From Colius striatus (Eukaryota > Chordata > Aves > Coliiformes > Coliidae), in assembly GCF_028858725.1 (NCBI RefSeq), contig NC_084761.1, positions 96,869,971 to 96,933,970 on the forward strand: DNA of 64,000 bases, given 5' to 3'. A program made the translations under genes and the position numbers. Within the stretch, counting starts at the first letter, position 1; the number at the start of each line of letters is the position of its first letter. Shown piece after piece: positions 24,843 to 36,651 of the stretch. The notes beneath the pieces are model-generated. The model was not told the origin of the DNA. It did no database searches and saw nothing but the letters and a program-made list of their open reading frames with translations.

Positions 24843-25729
24843 CTGAGAACTCAAAATACATGAGTGTAGGGGGTTGTGTAGGAAGGTGATGCTCTTCCAT
24901 CACCATAGGTGACAGGGCTGTATCCATCTCTTATGTTGCAGTGCAAGATATAGGAAGAGGCAGGCACTAAGAACTGCAAACCAGACAAGTGACAATTTTC
25001 TCCTCTCTAATCTGGAATGGGACAAGGTCTGGTTGCCTTGTGTTGATGAACCAGGGAGGCATGGGGACCACTGAACCTGATCTCAACAATTATGCCCTTA
25101 GTCTCTGCTATAAGGATCTCAGGAAGCAGCCCAGTCTCCAGGTATGGAAGATCCCTCTTTGGTGCAAATATCCTGCATCAATTCAGAGCACAATGGCTGA
25201 ACCCACAGGGAGGTAACCAGGTTTGTCAATGGGGCTGTTGTGTCCTGCACCAGGACTTTCTCCTCTGGAGTGGATTCCTTTCAAAACACAGGGGTGAGGG
25301 TTGTTTAGCTGGATTCTTGCTGGGAGAGAGATGTGAGAGAAATCCTCAATTCTCAACGTCTCTCATACAGGTGTAGCTTTTGCAGTAATTAACAGCCTGC
25401 CTCCAAGCTGTGTGGGTTTGCCATGATGGTTCACAGCTGTGTTTGAGGGCTTTCAGTCCATTGATGGGAACTCTTTTGCAGTGGGAGCAAGGAGTCTCCT
25501 GCCAAAGACATGATATTATTGATCATCATGACTTTAGGGTCAATGCTTTGCAATCCTGTAGTGACCAGACCTTCACTCTGGTGGCAAAGGCATTGCTAGC
25601 CAAGGACCTAATAGCAGGATCCCATCTTCAGCTTTTTCTGCAGGTCTCTCCTGTTCCAGACTGGTCTGACCATTGCACTGCCATACCCTTCTCCTTCCTC
25701 TAACCATATCGCTTTTAATCTCTCCTAAG

Positions 25730-26298
25730 GTTCTTTCTTCCCATCTCTGAAACCCTCTGAAATTGTCTTCAAGATCATCTTCTGGTTGGGATACTTCAAC
25801 AGCTGCGTGAACCCCATCATCTACCCGTGCTCCAGCAAAGAGTTCAAGCGAGCTTTCATCAGGCTGCTCAAGTGCCAATGCCAGCGGAGAAGACGACCCA
25901 TCTGGCGTGTCTACGACCACCACTGGCGAGGGGCCTCTGTCAACAGCTCAGTGCAAGACTCTGAGACAGACTTGAGGCCCAGGATTAACACCCTGAACAG
26001 CTCGTTCATATTTCACTCCTCCTTGCAGGAGAGAGATAGTAAGAGGCGAACGCTCAGCTTCAAGGGCTGGAAAATGCTCACTCCTTTCCAGAAACCAGCA
26101 TCCACTCAGCTGAAGGAGAAGATGAACAGCCTTTCTAACAAAATCCGAGGTGGCTCCAGCAAAGGGGGGGTGACAGCCACCTACAAAACAGAGGTGGAGT
26201 CTGTCTCCATTGGGATCCCTCATGACTTCACAGAAACCATCGACTATCAAACCTATGACTTAACAGACTGCTGCAGGCTGCGAGAAACAGATATTTGA
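25730..26298 (+). CDS. ADRA1D: ADRA1D last coding exon (alpha-1D adrenergic receptor, C-terminal part)
   Basis: This exon encodes the last 188 residues of a Gq-coupled plasma-membrane receptor for noradrenaline and adrenaline. A pyrimidine-rich tract and AG at 25728-25729 give the acceptor; the exon opens with GT completing a split Gly codon (phase 1), the conserved alpha-1 receptor intron position after TM6. It reads [10 protein letters not shown], then TM7 with the NPIIY activation motif (25810-25824), then the helix-8 start SSKEFKRAF, the KCQCQ cysteines (likely palmitoylated) and an RRRR cluster. WRVYDHHWR is typical of the alpha-1D subtype rather than 1A or 1B. The protein ends LRETDI followed by TGA; the final ETDI is the class I PDZ ligand that binds syntrophins and scribble in mammalian ADRA1D. 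The cytoplasmic tail is intact, without frameshift. The first coding exon (TM1-TM6) is not in this window, so the upstream intron exceeds 25.7 kb. Subtype assignment is firm. Confidence 0.97.
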
Positions 26299-27200
26299 AG
26301 CTACATTGGGACAGGTGTCGATGGTTCCTTTAGAGGTATCTAGCAGAAAGGTGAAGAGATACCACCTGTGGGTCTGTCAGGCAGACTGGAAGCAGCAATC
26401 AGGTATAAAATGCAGTTGCCCAAAGGTTATACAAGCATTCCCCACGCAGAAGTCAGCCCCTTCTGTGGGATTATGGGTTCCTCAAAAAAGAGCCAATGGC
26501 ACATCCCATTTTAATGAGCAGGAGGGGAAGAGCTGGGGTGGATATGGCCTTAGGACAAGAGCTGGTTCCTCCAGTGGATGGTTGTCTTTGACTTTGGAAG
26601 AAGCTGTGCAATTAAGGGAAACCAGGATGTCTCCCTTGCCTTAAAAACACCACCGTGAAATCTAACAGAAAGATGGAAGCCCAAAAGATGCCAACCCTGC
26701 CTTAGTACATGTGGTCATGTGTTCATCCAGAGGCAGCACCCAGAAAGGACACTGCCAAGCAGTTAGCTGGCAGCTGAGCCTTTAGATAACGGGTTGGGAT
26801 CTTGTAGGTCTGCAGGGCTGGACAGCTGAGGCCTTCTCTTTGGAGGGTGAGCAGACTGTGGTATTCCCAGGCAGAGTGGGAGGATCCTGGCTCTCAGCCA
26901 TCATGTCTGCAGTGACCACAGCTTTACCCATTCCATCTAACGTGGTTTTAGGCCAGAGGAGCAGTCTAGATGTGTACACTGATGCCAATGGGTGTGCAGG
27001 TCTCTAATTCCAACCTGAGAGGTGTGTGTGATTTCCCTTTCCAGTGAAACACGTGCAACCCACCTTGCTCCAGTGTGCATCTGTCTGTGATACTGACAGA
27101 AAACAACCTCTTTTGGTGTCAACCATCCACAGCTGTTTCTATCCCCTTCTGGCTCTTGTCTCTCTCAAACAACATGGAATAAAGTTGTACCCCAGGGGCT
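26299..27200 (+). other. ADRA1D: ADRA1D 3' UTR (probable extent)
   Basis: The stretch after the ADRA1D stop codon has no CR1 or other repeat for about 0.9 kb and contains no canonical AATAAA before 27178. The UTR end near 27200 is inferred from that signal; a longer isoform is possible. No long open frame is seen. Confidence 0.6.
27178..27183 (+). promoter_or_regulatory. ADRA1D: AATAAA polyadenylation signal, candidate for ADRA1D
   Basis: This is the first exact AATAAA on the + strand after the ADRA1D stop codon, about 880 nt downstream. It is followed by T- and G-containing sequence (27230-27275) that could serve as the downstream element. The position fits the short 3' UTR expected for this gene, but no transcript evidence is available here. 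Confidence 0.55.
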
Positions 27201-27204
27201 TTGC

Positions 27205-30183
27205 TCAGGTCCAGAGTCAACCTGCTCTGTAGCTCAGGAAAGGTGGGATGGATGAGTTTGGGGCCTGTTTCTACCACCCATAATGTCAAAGTGAAAACAG
27301 AGCTGATGTGCAGTTGGAGTTCCCTCATGCAGATGGATCTTCTCCTGAGCCAGGGTCATGCCCGTGACTCTTCTCTCAAGTGGCTTCCCACATACCTGGT
27401 CCATCAAAGCCTTTGGTGGCTATCCATAACTGCCCTTGGTTATGTCTGTTAGCATGGCCAAAAGCAATGTCAGTAAGGGGGAGAGGTGTTTGTCCTGCTC
27501 ATAGCCCCAGAGTGTGAGCTTCCCTCAGGAGAGCACCATGGCCTCCTTGGGGACCTCAGGTTGGAGCCATGACAGGCCCACCTCAGCCATGCTCACACAA
27601 ATCATGCTTTGCAACTGAGAAAATGGTCACTGAAACTCTACTTGGCACCAGTTTTGCCAAATTTCAGACAGGACATGAGCCACAAAGGGTGATCATCAGG
27701 TTAAAATGTGAGCAGAGGCAGGAGACACATGGGTGACAGAGGCCAAGTCTGGATCTGAGGTGAAGCATCTCAAGCCTGGTGAGTAAAGGACATGAAGTGG
27801 AGGAGTGGAAGCATGACACTGAATGTGTCCTGGGAAACTCATGCACATCAGCACTGTCCATTAGGAGCCCTCTATGAGTGGAGCTAATCCTCTTAAAGGT
27901 GGCTGTCACAGGAAGATGAAAGGCTCCTGGGCATAACAAACAGAATGCCACCTTTCTTTCTGTTGTCCATTTAAAGGAAATCAAAACAGAGAGAAAGTTG
28001 GACTTGTTTTCCTTTCTCACTTGTTTGTGCAGTGTATACTGAAACATGCTATCTGCAGCTGGCCTTAGCACCCTTAACACCCTTCTGCCCTTAATGTGAG
28101 ACTGCACTGGATGACTTACTGCACATGGAGCCCCAGATTTTGTCCAAATATTTCCCTGCCAGCAGTAAATCCCACCAAGGCACGTGGGCAGCATGCACTT
28201 CAATTGAACATAGACTCATGGCTGCCTACATGCTCACTAGTGTCTGCCAAATCAGTCAGAGGTTGTCAGCTTGAGGAGTTAACCTCCCCAAAGGCCCTGT
28301 GGGAACCTCTTTGGGGAAATGCATCTTGTTTTCTGCCCATTTCTTTGGCCTTCAAAGGAAGTGAGACCCTATAGTGGTGATGGGGTGACACAGAAAGTCA
28401 TTTTGCACTGTAAAGACTGCAGCTGCTAATGGTTTTCAGGGCTTTTGGGGGATCCTGATGGGAAAGCACACTGCTGGCATTGAGGATGTGGCAGAGAAAG
28501 CATCAGGGAGAGAGCAGTTGCTGAGGAGCAGAGGTGACTGTAAGGCCAAGGTGAAAGCATTACTCCTGCCTTCCATTCAGCTCTTAGGATGCATGTGCCA
28601 CTGTCAAAGGGAGGAAACATACCCAGACCTGCATATTTGGACCCTCTTCTGGTGAGATTGCTTTGCAGGTCTAACACATACAAGTGCAGAGAGTGAGCAA
28701 AGTTGGGGCACAGTTCAGGATGAGCTGATACAAGTATCATCAGAACTGAAAGCCTAGTCAAGGGGGAAGATGGGCATTGCCCTTGAATGCTCTCAGATGC
28801 TCAGCAGCAGATGTCTGGTGTCTCTCCCCACTGTGACCATCTAGATACACCCACACACACTTGATTTATATATATGTATCATCTCCAAACTAGCAGACAC
28901 TCTCCTACAAATGGGCAGGCATTTTCCTTTAAACAGAGACTTTGCAGGGGCTTTTAGTAATTGCAGGCAAGCAGTTCACTCTCACAAATGGACTGACATT
29001 ATTGCTCTCCCTTTTATTAATCTTTTAAACATAATTCCCCTTTTTTCCTCAGTTTTGAAATATTCACATTTACAGCTTCCAGCCCCTTTAAAGCATCCAG
29101 AAGGGAAAGAAAGATTAGTCTGGAGTTGTACTGCCTCTCCACCCTGATTCTTTACAGACCTAGGAGGGAGAAAATGAGGACAAAGTCTGTTTAAATACAC
29201 ATATGCATACCCACACATAGATGCCTGAACTCTGGCTCATTTGCTTGCTGCATTTGATTTGGCCCTGAGAGATACTCTAGAAAGTGCTGCAGGGAAAGTC
29301 TTGATCTCTGCAGTGCTGGAGTCAGGAAAAACACTTATTTCTCACCTAAGCCACAGTCTCGCTTTCCTTTAGCATCTTGCATCAGAAGCAGCAATGCCAG
29401 GAGAGGACTCTGAGGCTGTTTGTGTAGAGCTTCATTCAGAGTAGACAGGGCTGCCTTTGCTCTTGTATGAAATGTGACCTGAGTATCTAAAATTGTGCAG
29501 TTCTCTCTTGATTCCCTTAACCTCCAAGCACTCACAAGTCAGGAAAAAATGGACTCAGACCTTCAGAAGGTAACTTTGGTCTGATCCCTCTGACTTCTCT
29601 GGACCTACAAGGATGCAACCAGCTGAGGGTACAGCCCCATTTCTCCAAACTCACCAAGTAGGCCCTTTCCCAAAGCAGCCATCCCCTGGTTATCCAGCAG
29701 CTCTCACCTCATTGCACTGGCTTCGTGTCACTCGTATCGTCAGACCTCGCTGCTTCAACAAACCAAGTGCTGAGGATGCTCAACAGCAGCTTTTATATCA
29801 GTAGACTCTCACAAGGGAGAAGGGGGAAAGGAAAGTCCCTGTCAGCCTGAGCTCAACTGCAGTTGGGTCTGTTACTATTGTTTACAGTGTGTATATAAGT
29901 GTACATTTTCTTTAGCAGACATTGGAATTTTTTATGTATAGATGTTTATTTTTCATCCCCAGATGTATTTATTAGCCAGAGTATTTCTGTTTTGTGGTTC
30001 AAGTGCTGTCAGGTTGATGTAAGCTCTATGAAACAGAAGGCACATATTTTTGTTTGTTTGTACCAAATACATGCACAAACCTGTCTAAAATGTTGCTGTC
30101 TCTCATTTTTAAAGTAGGAGTTTGTGGGGGATGAGAAAGGGAGGAAAAGAAATGACCAGCTGTTGGTTTTTAATCAAAAAACA
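27205..30183. other. 3-kb repeat-free DNA downstream of ADRA1D
   Basis: Together with the terminal exon this forms a roughly 5.3-kb block (24.84-30.18 kb) without CR1. The segment 29870-30115 is T/A-rich, with several TTTATTT and TGTTTGTTTG runs that resemble a distal 3' UTR or conserved non-coding DNA. No open frame is convincing, including the 179-codon frame on the minus strand at 27664-28203. Confidence 0.5.
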
Positions 30184-30607
30184 CAGAGATGCTGAAGGGA
30201 GTGGAGCATCTCCCTTGTGATGAAAGGCTGAGGGAGCTGGGGCTCTGCAGCTTGGAGAAGAGGAGACTGAGGGGTGACCTCATTCATGTTACAAATCCAT
30301 CAAGGGTGGGTGTGAGGAGGCTGGAGCCAGGCTGTGCTCAGTGATGGCCAATGATAGGGCAATGGATACAAGCTGGAACAGAAGAGGTTCCAAAGAAACA
30401 CAAGGACAAATTGTTCCCTGTTGAGGTGAGGGAGCACTGGCAGGGGCTGCCCAGATGGGCTGTGGAGGCTCCTTCTCTGGAGACATTCCAACCCAGCTGG
30501 ATGAGTCCCTGTGTGCCCTGCTCTAGGTGGTGCTGCTCTGGCAGGGGGATGCACTGGATGAGCTTTCCATGTCCCTTCCAACCCTTAACATTCTGAGATT
30601 CTGTAAT
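30184..30607 (+). mobile_element. CR1 LINE fragment, group D
   Basis: It begins 'gatgctgaagggagtggagc', passes 'ctgcccagatgggctgtgga' and ends ACATTCTGAGATTCTGTAATC. It is closely related to the copy at 24372-24842, with several small deletions (for example after 'caatgatagggcaa'). Confidence 0.92.
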
Positions 30608-31558
30608 CAAGGACTTTTTTTGTAATTCTTCAAGGATAATCACTCCCACATGCAAGAATTTGTGGTAAAAACAAGTCAGAAGAAGACATTCTCAGGTTTG
30701 TGCCACACAGGGATGAAGGGCTTGCACCAGCCTTGGCTTCCCCCAGCTGCACCCTGGAGCAGGGGCAATCTGGATGCAGCCATGACATAGGAGTGGAGGA
30801 GGGCAGGAGAAGGGATGACTGCTGTGTCAGGATTGAGCTCTGGTGAAGGGACTTCCATCAAAGTAGCATTTTAAAATGAAAACTGAAGTTTCAACTTGTT
30901 GAAGATTGCTCTGGAAAACTTTCCTTTTTCTTCTAAAGTTGAATTTCTAACATCACTCGTAAAACCACTCCCCAGGGTGAAATGGAAACAGCACTTCTTA
31001 TGCTCACTCCATTTGGCAAAATGCAACCTGATGACACCTCCAGATACACTGGGCACCAGTGTCTCAGGGCTGAGTGACATGAGGAGGATTCTGAGCTGGA
31101 AAGCCCAAAAAGGAGAACAGCAAAAGAAGACAAAACACTGGCCTCATCTCTAGGGCAGCACAGTAACACCATGTAGCAGAGCCTGAAGTGCAGTGAGAGG
31201 AGAAACAAGAGCTCTGAAAACATCCAACAAGTATTCCAGAAATATTTCTTTACCATGCAAATGGCCAAACCCAGCTCAAGGCTGTCTGACCTTCAGGCAC
31301 TGCAGAGGCAAAGCGAGCAGCCACTAAATGTCACTCAGCAGCTCCGGGGAAGGATTGTCATGACTTGGCTGCGTGTGTTGCTCATGTTTCTGTGTGGTTG
31401 AGTCAGACAGATGCCTGAGAAGGGGGATGGATGTTGTGTTCCCTGGTGAGCCTGCAGCAGAGGATGTTCTTGACTGGTGCTGCTCACAGTTTTTAAAGGG
31501 ATTTCTTTCCCTTGCATATGGCTGTCAAGCCAGGCTGCTGCCTTGTCTGCATGGCAGG

Positions 31559-31656
31559 AATCACAGAATCATCTTAAGGGTTGGAAGGGACCTCAAAAGG
31601 TCATCTAATCCAACCCCCCTGCCAGAGTAGGACTATCTAGAGTCGGTCACACATTA
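31559..31656 (-). mobile_element. CR1 LINE 3' end, short
   Basis: About 98 nt: 'aatcacagaatcatcttaag', 'ggttggaagggacctcaaaa', 'tccaacccccctgccagagt'. Only the extreme 3' tail was inserted or kept. Confidence 0.88.
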
Positions 31657-31905
31657 TGTACCTTGCTGTTCACTTCTCCAAGGGCCTGCTGAGAAGACTC
31701 TTACCACGGCCATGAGGACTGAATGAGATTTTGGAGGCTGTGCTGGCCATGTTGCTTTTGGCATCTTTCCTCACCCCAGGTTTAATCCATTCCAACACTG
31801 TGCAGCTGTCCTGGTGTCTGTCAGAGCCTAGACTGATGTTGATCTGGCTCAACAATCTTATCTCACAGCAGTCTGTAAAAACCATGCAGCCTCATGGGGA
31901 TCAGA

Positions 31906-31995
31906 GAAACATAGAAAGGTAGGGGTTGGAAGGGACCTTTAGAGATCATTCAGACCAACCTCTCTGCTAAAGCAGGACCATCTAGGATCAGGAGC
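31906..31995 (-). mobile_element. CR1 LINE 3' end, short
   Basis: About 90 nt: 'agaaacatagaaaggtaggg', 'ggaagggacctttagagatc', 'ctgctaaagcaggaccatct'. It is truncated just past the hairpin region. Confidence 0.88.
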
Positions 31996-33039
31996 TCCCA
32001 GTGCAGTTCCCCATGTCTCTTCCTCTCCCTTACCCCATACATCCCCAAATCCATTCCTCCTGACCACCAAAATCCACACTGTAACTCCTCAGGTCTTCCA
32101 CGTGTGCTGCTTGGGCACTGCCCAGGCAGAGTGGAGTCACTCAGAAAGTGAAGAGTGCTGGGCCATCTTGATTCCAGCAGGAGTTTGATTCCTTTGTCTT
32201 GGCCTTGGAGTCTATTCTCCATGGCATGGCCCTTGTAGACAGTCTCCAACTGCAGAAGAGGCTTTCTGTTGCTCTTTGAGGTGACCATAGGGCAAAGGAT
32301 TTGCAAAGCATCTTCCTACTGCTGGTCATGACCCAAAGCCCAGTCAGTTATGAGGAGCACGTGCTCTTTGATGGCCAGGGAGATAAGGTGCACTCCTCTA
32401 AGCCTGATGATAACTGTCCAGCTAAGCTCATTACTATTTTTACCTTCTCTTTTCCATTTTTATTCAGGTTTGAGGGAAGACAACACTTGCCATTTTGGTC
32501 ACTCTCCACTCCACGATGCACTTGTCAGTATTTGAGACTCATCATTCACTGAGCTTCTGTATTTGGTCACAGCTGGTTTGTTTTTTTCTGATGAACCCAG
32601 CTCAAATAGGATAGAATGGACTTAGAAAGAATTCAGTAAAGGCTGACAAAGATGACCAAAGACATGGAATAGTTTTCACTCAAAGAACAATTAATTCAAA
32701 GGGCACTTTCCTAGAAAACAGAGGTGAGTGAGGAAGAACGCAATGGAGGTCTATAAAATCAGGAGTATTGGGCAGAAGATGAATAGTGGGTGATTGTTCT
32801 CATAATACAAGAACTAAATGACATCAAACCCAATTATCAAAATGAACAAAGCGAGGTAATTCTTCATGTGGTGCATGTTTAAATGGTGGAACTCATCACC
32901 ATGAGATATTGCATCTGCTGAAAATCTATAGGGGTTACAACAGTAATTATCTGTCTTCATGACAGAAAAGTTCATCAAGGGCTGTTAGAAGCATTTATAT
33001 CAGTTCTGAACTGAGAAGCCCCTGAGGCAATCTGCTGCT

Positions 33040-33603
33040 CTTTGCTGGGATAAAGTTAACTTTCATCAGAGTAGCTGGTATGGGCTGCTTTGGGCTTGTG
33101 CTGGGAACAGTGCTGATAACACAGAGATGTTTTGGTTACCCCTGAGCAGAGCTTACACAGAGCCAAGGCCTTTTCTGCCCCTCACCTCATCCACCAGTGA
33201 GTGGGCTGAGGATGCACAAGGAGTTTGGGGGGGCACACAGCTGGGACAGCTGACCCCAACTGACCCAGGGGATGTCCCAGACCATGTGGGGCCGTGCTCA
33301 GCAGGTAAAGCTGCAGGAGGGAGGAGGAAGGGGGGAGTGATGTTTGTCTTCCCAAGTCCCCATTACACGTGATGCAGCTCTGCTGTCCTGGGGATGGCTG
33401 AACACCTGCAATGGGACGTGGGGAGTGAATTCCTTGTTGTTCTTTCCTTGCAAGCCCAGCTTTTGCTTTCCCTATTAAACTGTCTTTATCTCACCTCATG
33501 AGTTTTCTGCTTCACCCTCCTGACTCTCTCCCCCATCCCATCAGGAGGCAGTGGGTGAGTGGCTGTGTGGTGTATAGTTACCATCTGAGGTTAAACCATG
33601 ACA
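33040..33603 (+). mobile_element. Solo LTR of an avian ERVL-type endogenous retrovirus
   Basis: A segment of about 560 nt with the layout of a common avian ERVL LTR: a U3 with 'tgctgggataaagttaactt' and 'tgataacacagagatgtttt', then an ATTAAA poly(A) signal at 33474-33479 followed by 'ctgtctttatctcacctcat', a C-rich U5 and the end 'ggttaaaccatgaca'. It ends in CA; the 5' boundary is approximate because no clear target duplication was found. No gag, pol or env sequence adjoins it, so only a solo LTR remains, presumably after LTR-LTR recombination. Confidence 0.78.
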
Positions 33604-34046
33604 GGCAGCAATTATTGTCAGCTGGAAGAACCTTTCAAGGGATATTACACTGCAGGCTCTTGCTTTTCCTTTATCCCTCTCAAAATTTCTATAACCAGAG
33701 TGTGGGGGTTCAGCTAGAAGAAATCAGCCTCTGACCTGGTACAGCTATTTGTATGTCCCCTTCATCTGCACACTGAGCAGCTCATCCATGCCATAGTTAC
33801 ATCATTCATTTCTCTGCCCACTGGAAAGTCAAGGTTAGTCTCAATGCACATTAAACCACGAGGTCACACCATTTTGCCATCTGTGTGTGCCAGTTCCTGC
33901 AGGGAAATCTCTGTTGCTGGGCACCACTCAGAAATTCAGTCATCTCCTCAATAGATTGACTTTTAAGATCTTTCCACAGAGGACAGGCTCACAGCTGGGG
34001 CTGGCTGTTGCCCAGAGATTTCCCAAGGAACTTCAGCCACCTTGCA

Positions 34047-34395
34047 CAAAGGTGCCCCAGGTCCTGCAGCCTTTCCTCATCAGGAAGATGTTCCATCCCC
34101 TCAGCATCTTGGTGTCCCTGCACTGGCCTCTCTCCAGCAGTCCTCTGTTTCTTGAGCTGGGGAGCCCAGAACTAGACACAGGACTCCAGATGAGGCCTCA
34201 GCAGCTATGGCAGAGCAGAGGGGCAGCACAACCTCCCTGGCCCTGCTGCCCACACTCTTCTTTCTACCCCCAGGCTGCCATTGACCTTCTTGCCCACATT
34301 GCTGGCTCATGGTTAGTTTATTATCACCCAGTACTCCCAGGTCCCTCTCCTGGAGCTGCTCTCCAGCAGGTCAATCCCCATCCTGTTTGGTTTTT
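34047..34395 (-). mobile_element. CR1 LINE internal fragment, group A
   Basis: An ORF2-end piece ('ggtgccccaggtcctgcagc', 'gactccagatgaggcctcag', 'ggtccctctcctggagctgc') lacking the CR1 3' tail, which is unusual because CR1 insertions are normally 5' truncated. A later deletion or rearrangement must have removed the end; 'gcagccaccttgcacaaagg' at the border is unrelated. Confidence 0.85.
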
Positions 34396-36651
34396 CCTAG
34401 GTACCTAGAGAGGGATTGGATTCAGCTCACAAATTAAGATATCTCATAGATTCAGAGACTCAGCTCCATTCCAACAAGATGTTTAAACTCCACTATGGTG
34501 ATTTAGATTGAAGCTTTGTGCCTCCTGAGCCATCCTAGGCTAGCCAAGACGTCTCTACATGGCCAGGACAGTGGACAGAAACTTTTTTGTGCAAAATCCA
34601 CTCAGGAACACAGCAGAAGGACTTGATCTGTAATTTGAGAGCAGAAGTAAATGTTGGGCAGAGGACAGAAGGAGAAGGTCTCATCCTCCCTTTTCTGTAG
34701 GGGACACAGGGTGTATGTTTACTATGGTTGAGCATATCCTCGAAATCAGACCAACACTTGACTTGCAGGATGGACCACATCACCCAGTCCCTACGGCATC
34801 CTGGGAGGCAGAGTGTTGCCAAGACTCATGAGTCTTGAAGTCTCATGAGGCCAAGAAAACCACAAAGGGTTTAGAGCAAAATGTTCAGTTCTGTTCAGCT
34901 CAATAAACCAAACTTAGCCAGTTGTAAAGATTTCCTGTGTGCAATGCTGGTGGGTAATAGATGTCTTGGGGTTTGAAGGGCAGGGTGTAGACATCAAGTA
35001 TCTTTTTTTATGCATCTTGTGCAGAGGTTGTCTGCCATTTATTATGCCCAGCTCTCCCATTTCATTTTCACAACAGAGCCCAAAGCACATTTCTCACAGT
35101 TGGGAAATTGCTGGACTTTCTGCACTACTCTACCTTCTAGAAGACTGAAGCAAAGCAAGGACTCTGCCCATGATGGGTCCAGTTGAGCAATGCTTAAAAC
35201 ACTAAAGGATTTGGGTATTCCACAAAAAAGATCAAGGCCCAATTCAGCTCCTCTGCTGAATATTTGCTCTTCTTTCCTTCACAGCTGCTACCTTCTGGAG
35301 GAAAAAAACCCACATTAATCCCTAAAGTTTATCATTGACTCTGAAGTCTCATTGAAACTTGACCATCATTAAGTAGCAGCATCACTGCTGAGGGACACAG
35401 CTTTGTCTATTCAAATCCCACTGCTCTCACCTGGCAGATCTATGGTTGCTAGAAAGAATGATAGATTAATGCATGGATCCTCAACTTGAGTTCTGTTGTG
35501 GCAGGAGGGTGCTTTTGGAAGCAGAAGGTTCAAAAGCTTAGCCTCATCCCTGGTCAGGAGGCTCCAGGTGGTGTGGTTAGTAGAGGGATACTATTGCAGG
35601 AGCCTTTCTCCTAGTCAGAGTTTTCATTTCCAGAGTTTCCCAGGAGGTGTTTGAAATGCAGAAACCTGGCAGGGACACAGGAAAACAGAAAGACTTAGCA
35701 TGTAGCAATTAGAACATCCAAGGAAAAAACAGAGTTAAAACTGAGTAATACCAAAAGCTCTTTGTCATTTACAAGTTGCCTTGACACAAATTGGAATTTC
35801 TCAACAAATCATTGGAAAGAAGGAATGCCCTTGGGTAAACCTGGGTTTATCACAACAGGGTAGCTTTGTGGGTTTAAAGGCTTGCTACCTTGACAGCACT
35901 GACAGCATTAATGTTAATCTGTGAGTAAATTGCCCTTGTTTTATACAGGTTTATTACTACAGTCTTCAACAGATGATTCACAGTCCAAATCCAATTTAAG
36001 TTTGCTGTGGTGCTTTCATTTCTAACCTGTTTGCAAGTTTAAATGTTGCTTCTCCAAGCTTTAGGATATGGGGGTTTTGACAGCTTACATATTTAGTTTA
36101 ATACAGATATATATTCATATATATGTACTAATAGATATGTCTGCATAGAACTACAGATATACATATAAATAAGCATAGCTTTTAGCCTTCAAATACATTT
36201 TTGTGCCCTCTTGGCAAAAGCTTTCTTCTGTCTGTGGCTGAATTCATACCCAGGCTGTGTCCCATGTGCTCCTGAGCCAGAAGGGTTACCTAAAAGTCAA
36301 CCTGTAAAGCACAGCTGCAGAGTCACCATGTGGGTGATGCAGAAGTCAATAATGAGCTTTCTAATGTTTCATTACTGAAATCAGTTGCCCAGAAAGGATG
36401 AGGATTCTCCATCACTGGAGTTCAGACAAACACCTCGGTGGCATTTTAGATGGGATGGATCCTGCTGCAGGTGGTGGGACAATCTAAACCTTTCAAGGTT
36501 CCTGTGAGCCATGTCATTCCATGTTCTCTGCAATTCCATAAGTTGTTCTCCCTATTCTGCCTCTGAGGAATAAGAAAAATGGGGTTTGTTTCAAGTTTTG
36601 TGAATTGGCCACTTAATGCTGCCTCCACAAAGGGTATCATTATTATGGGTG
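34396..36651. other. Intergenic unique DNA, AT-rich near its end
   Basis: About 2.3 kb without recognisable genes or CR1. An AT-rich patch with ATATAT and ATACATAT runs occupies about 36085-36180. Confidence 0.55.
36085..36180. repeat. AT-rich low-complexity patch
   Basis: Irregular TATATAT/ATATGTA/ATACATATA stretches with very few G or C bases, not a clean microsatellite. Confidence 0.75.

Larger units (their letters stand above)
1..25729 (+). other. ADRA1D: ADRA1D intron 1, 3' part
   Basis: Everything before the ADRA1D acceptor is assigned to the receptor's one large intron, because no TM1-TM6 coding sequence occurs upstream in any frame. The intron end has a T/C-rich tract (25689-25726). 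Repeats inside it are listed individually. The unique stretches hold no recognisable exon: 859-1504, 1863-2688, 3413-6837, 7109-8485, 8644-12414, 13748-14961, 15465-17174, 17851-24132 and 24843-25729. Confidence 0.85.
30608..33039. other. Intergenic DNA with two short CR1 ends
   Basis: Mostly unique sequence interrupted by minus-strand CR1 tails at 31559-31656 and 31906-31995. Nothing else is recognised. Confidence 0.55.

Noticed and set aside
25410..25703. Possible extension of the ADRA1D exon upstream
   Set aside because: The region before 25730 is out of frame with ADRA1D, and the acceptor and split Gly codon match the conserved alpha-1 receptor intron position.
27664..28203. 179-codon minus-strand open frame downstream of ADRA1D
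   Set aside because: The composition looks random (many Cys, His, Ser), with no motif, neighbour or initiation context supporting a gene.
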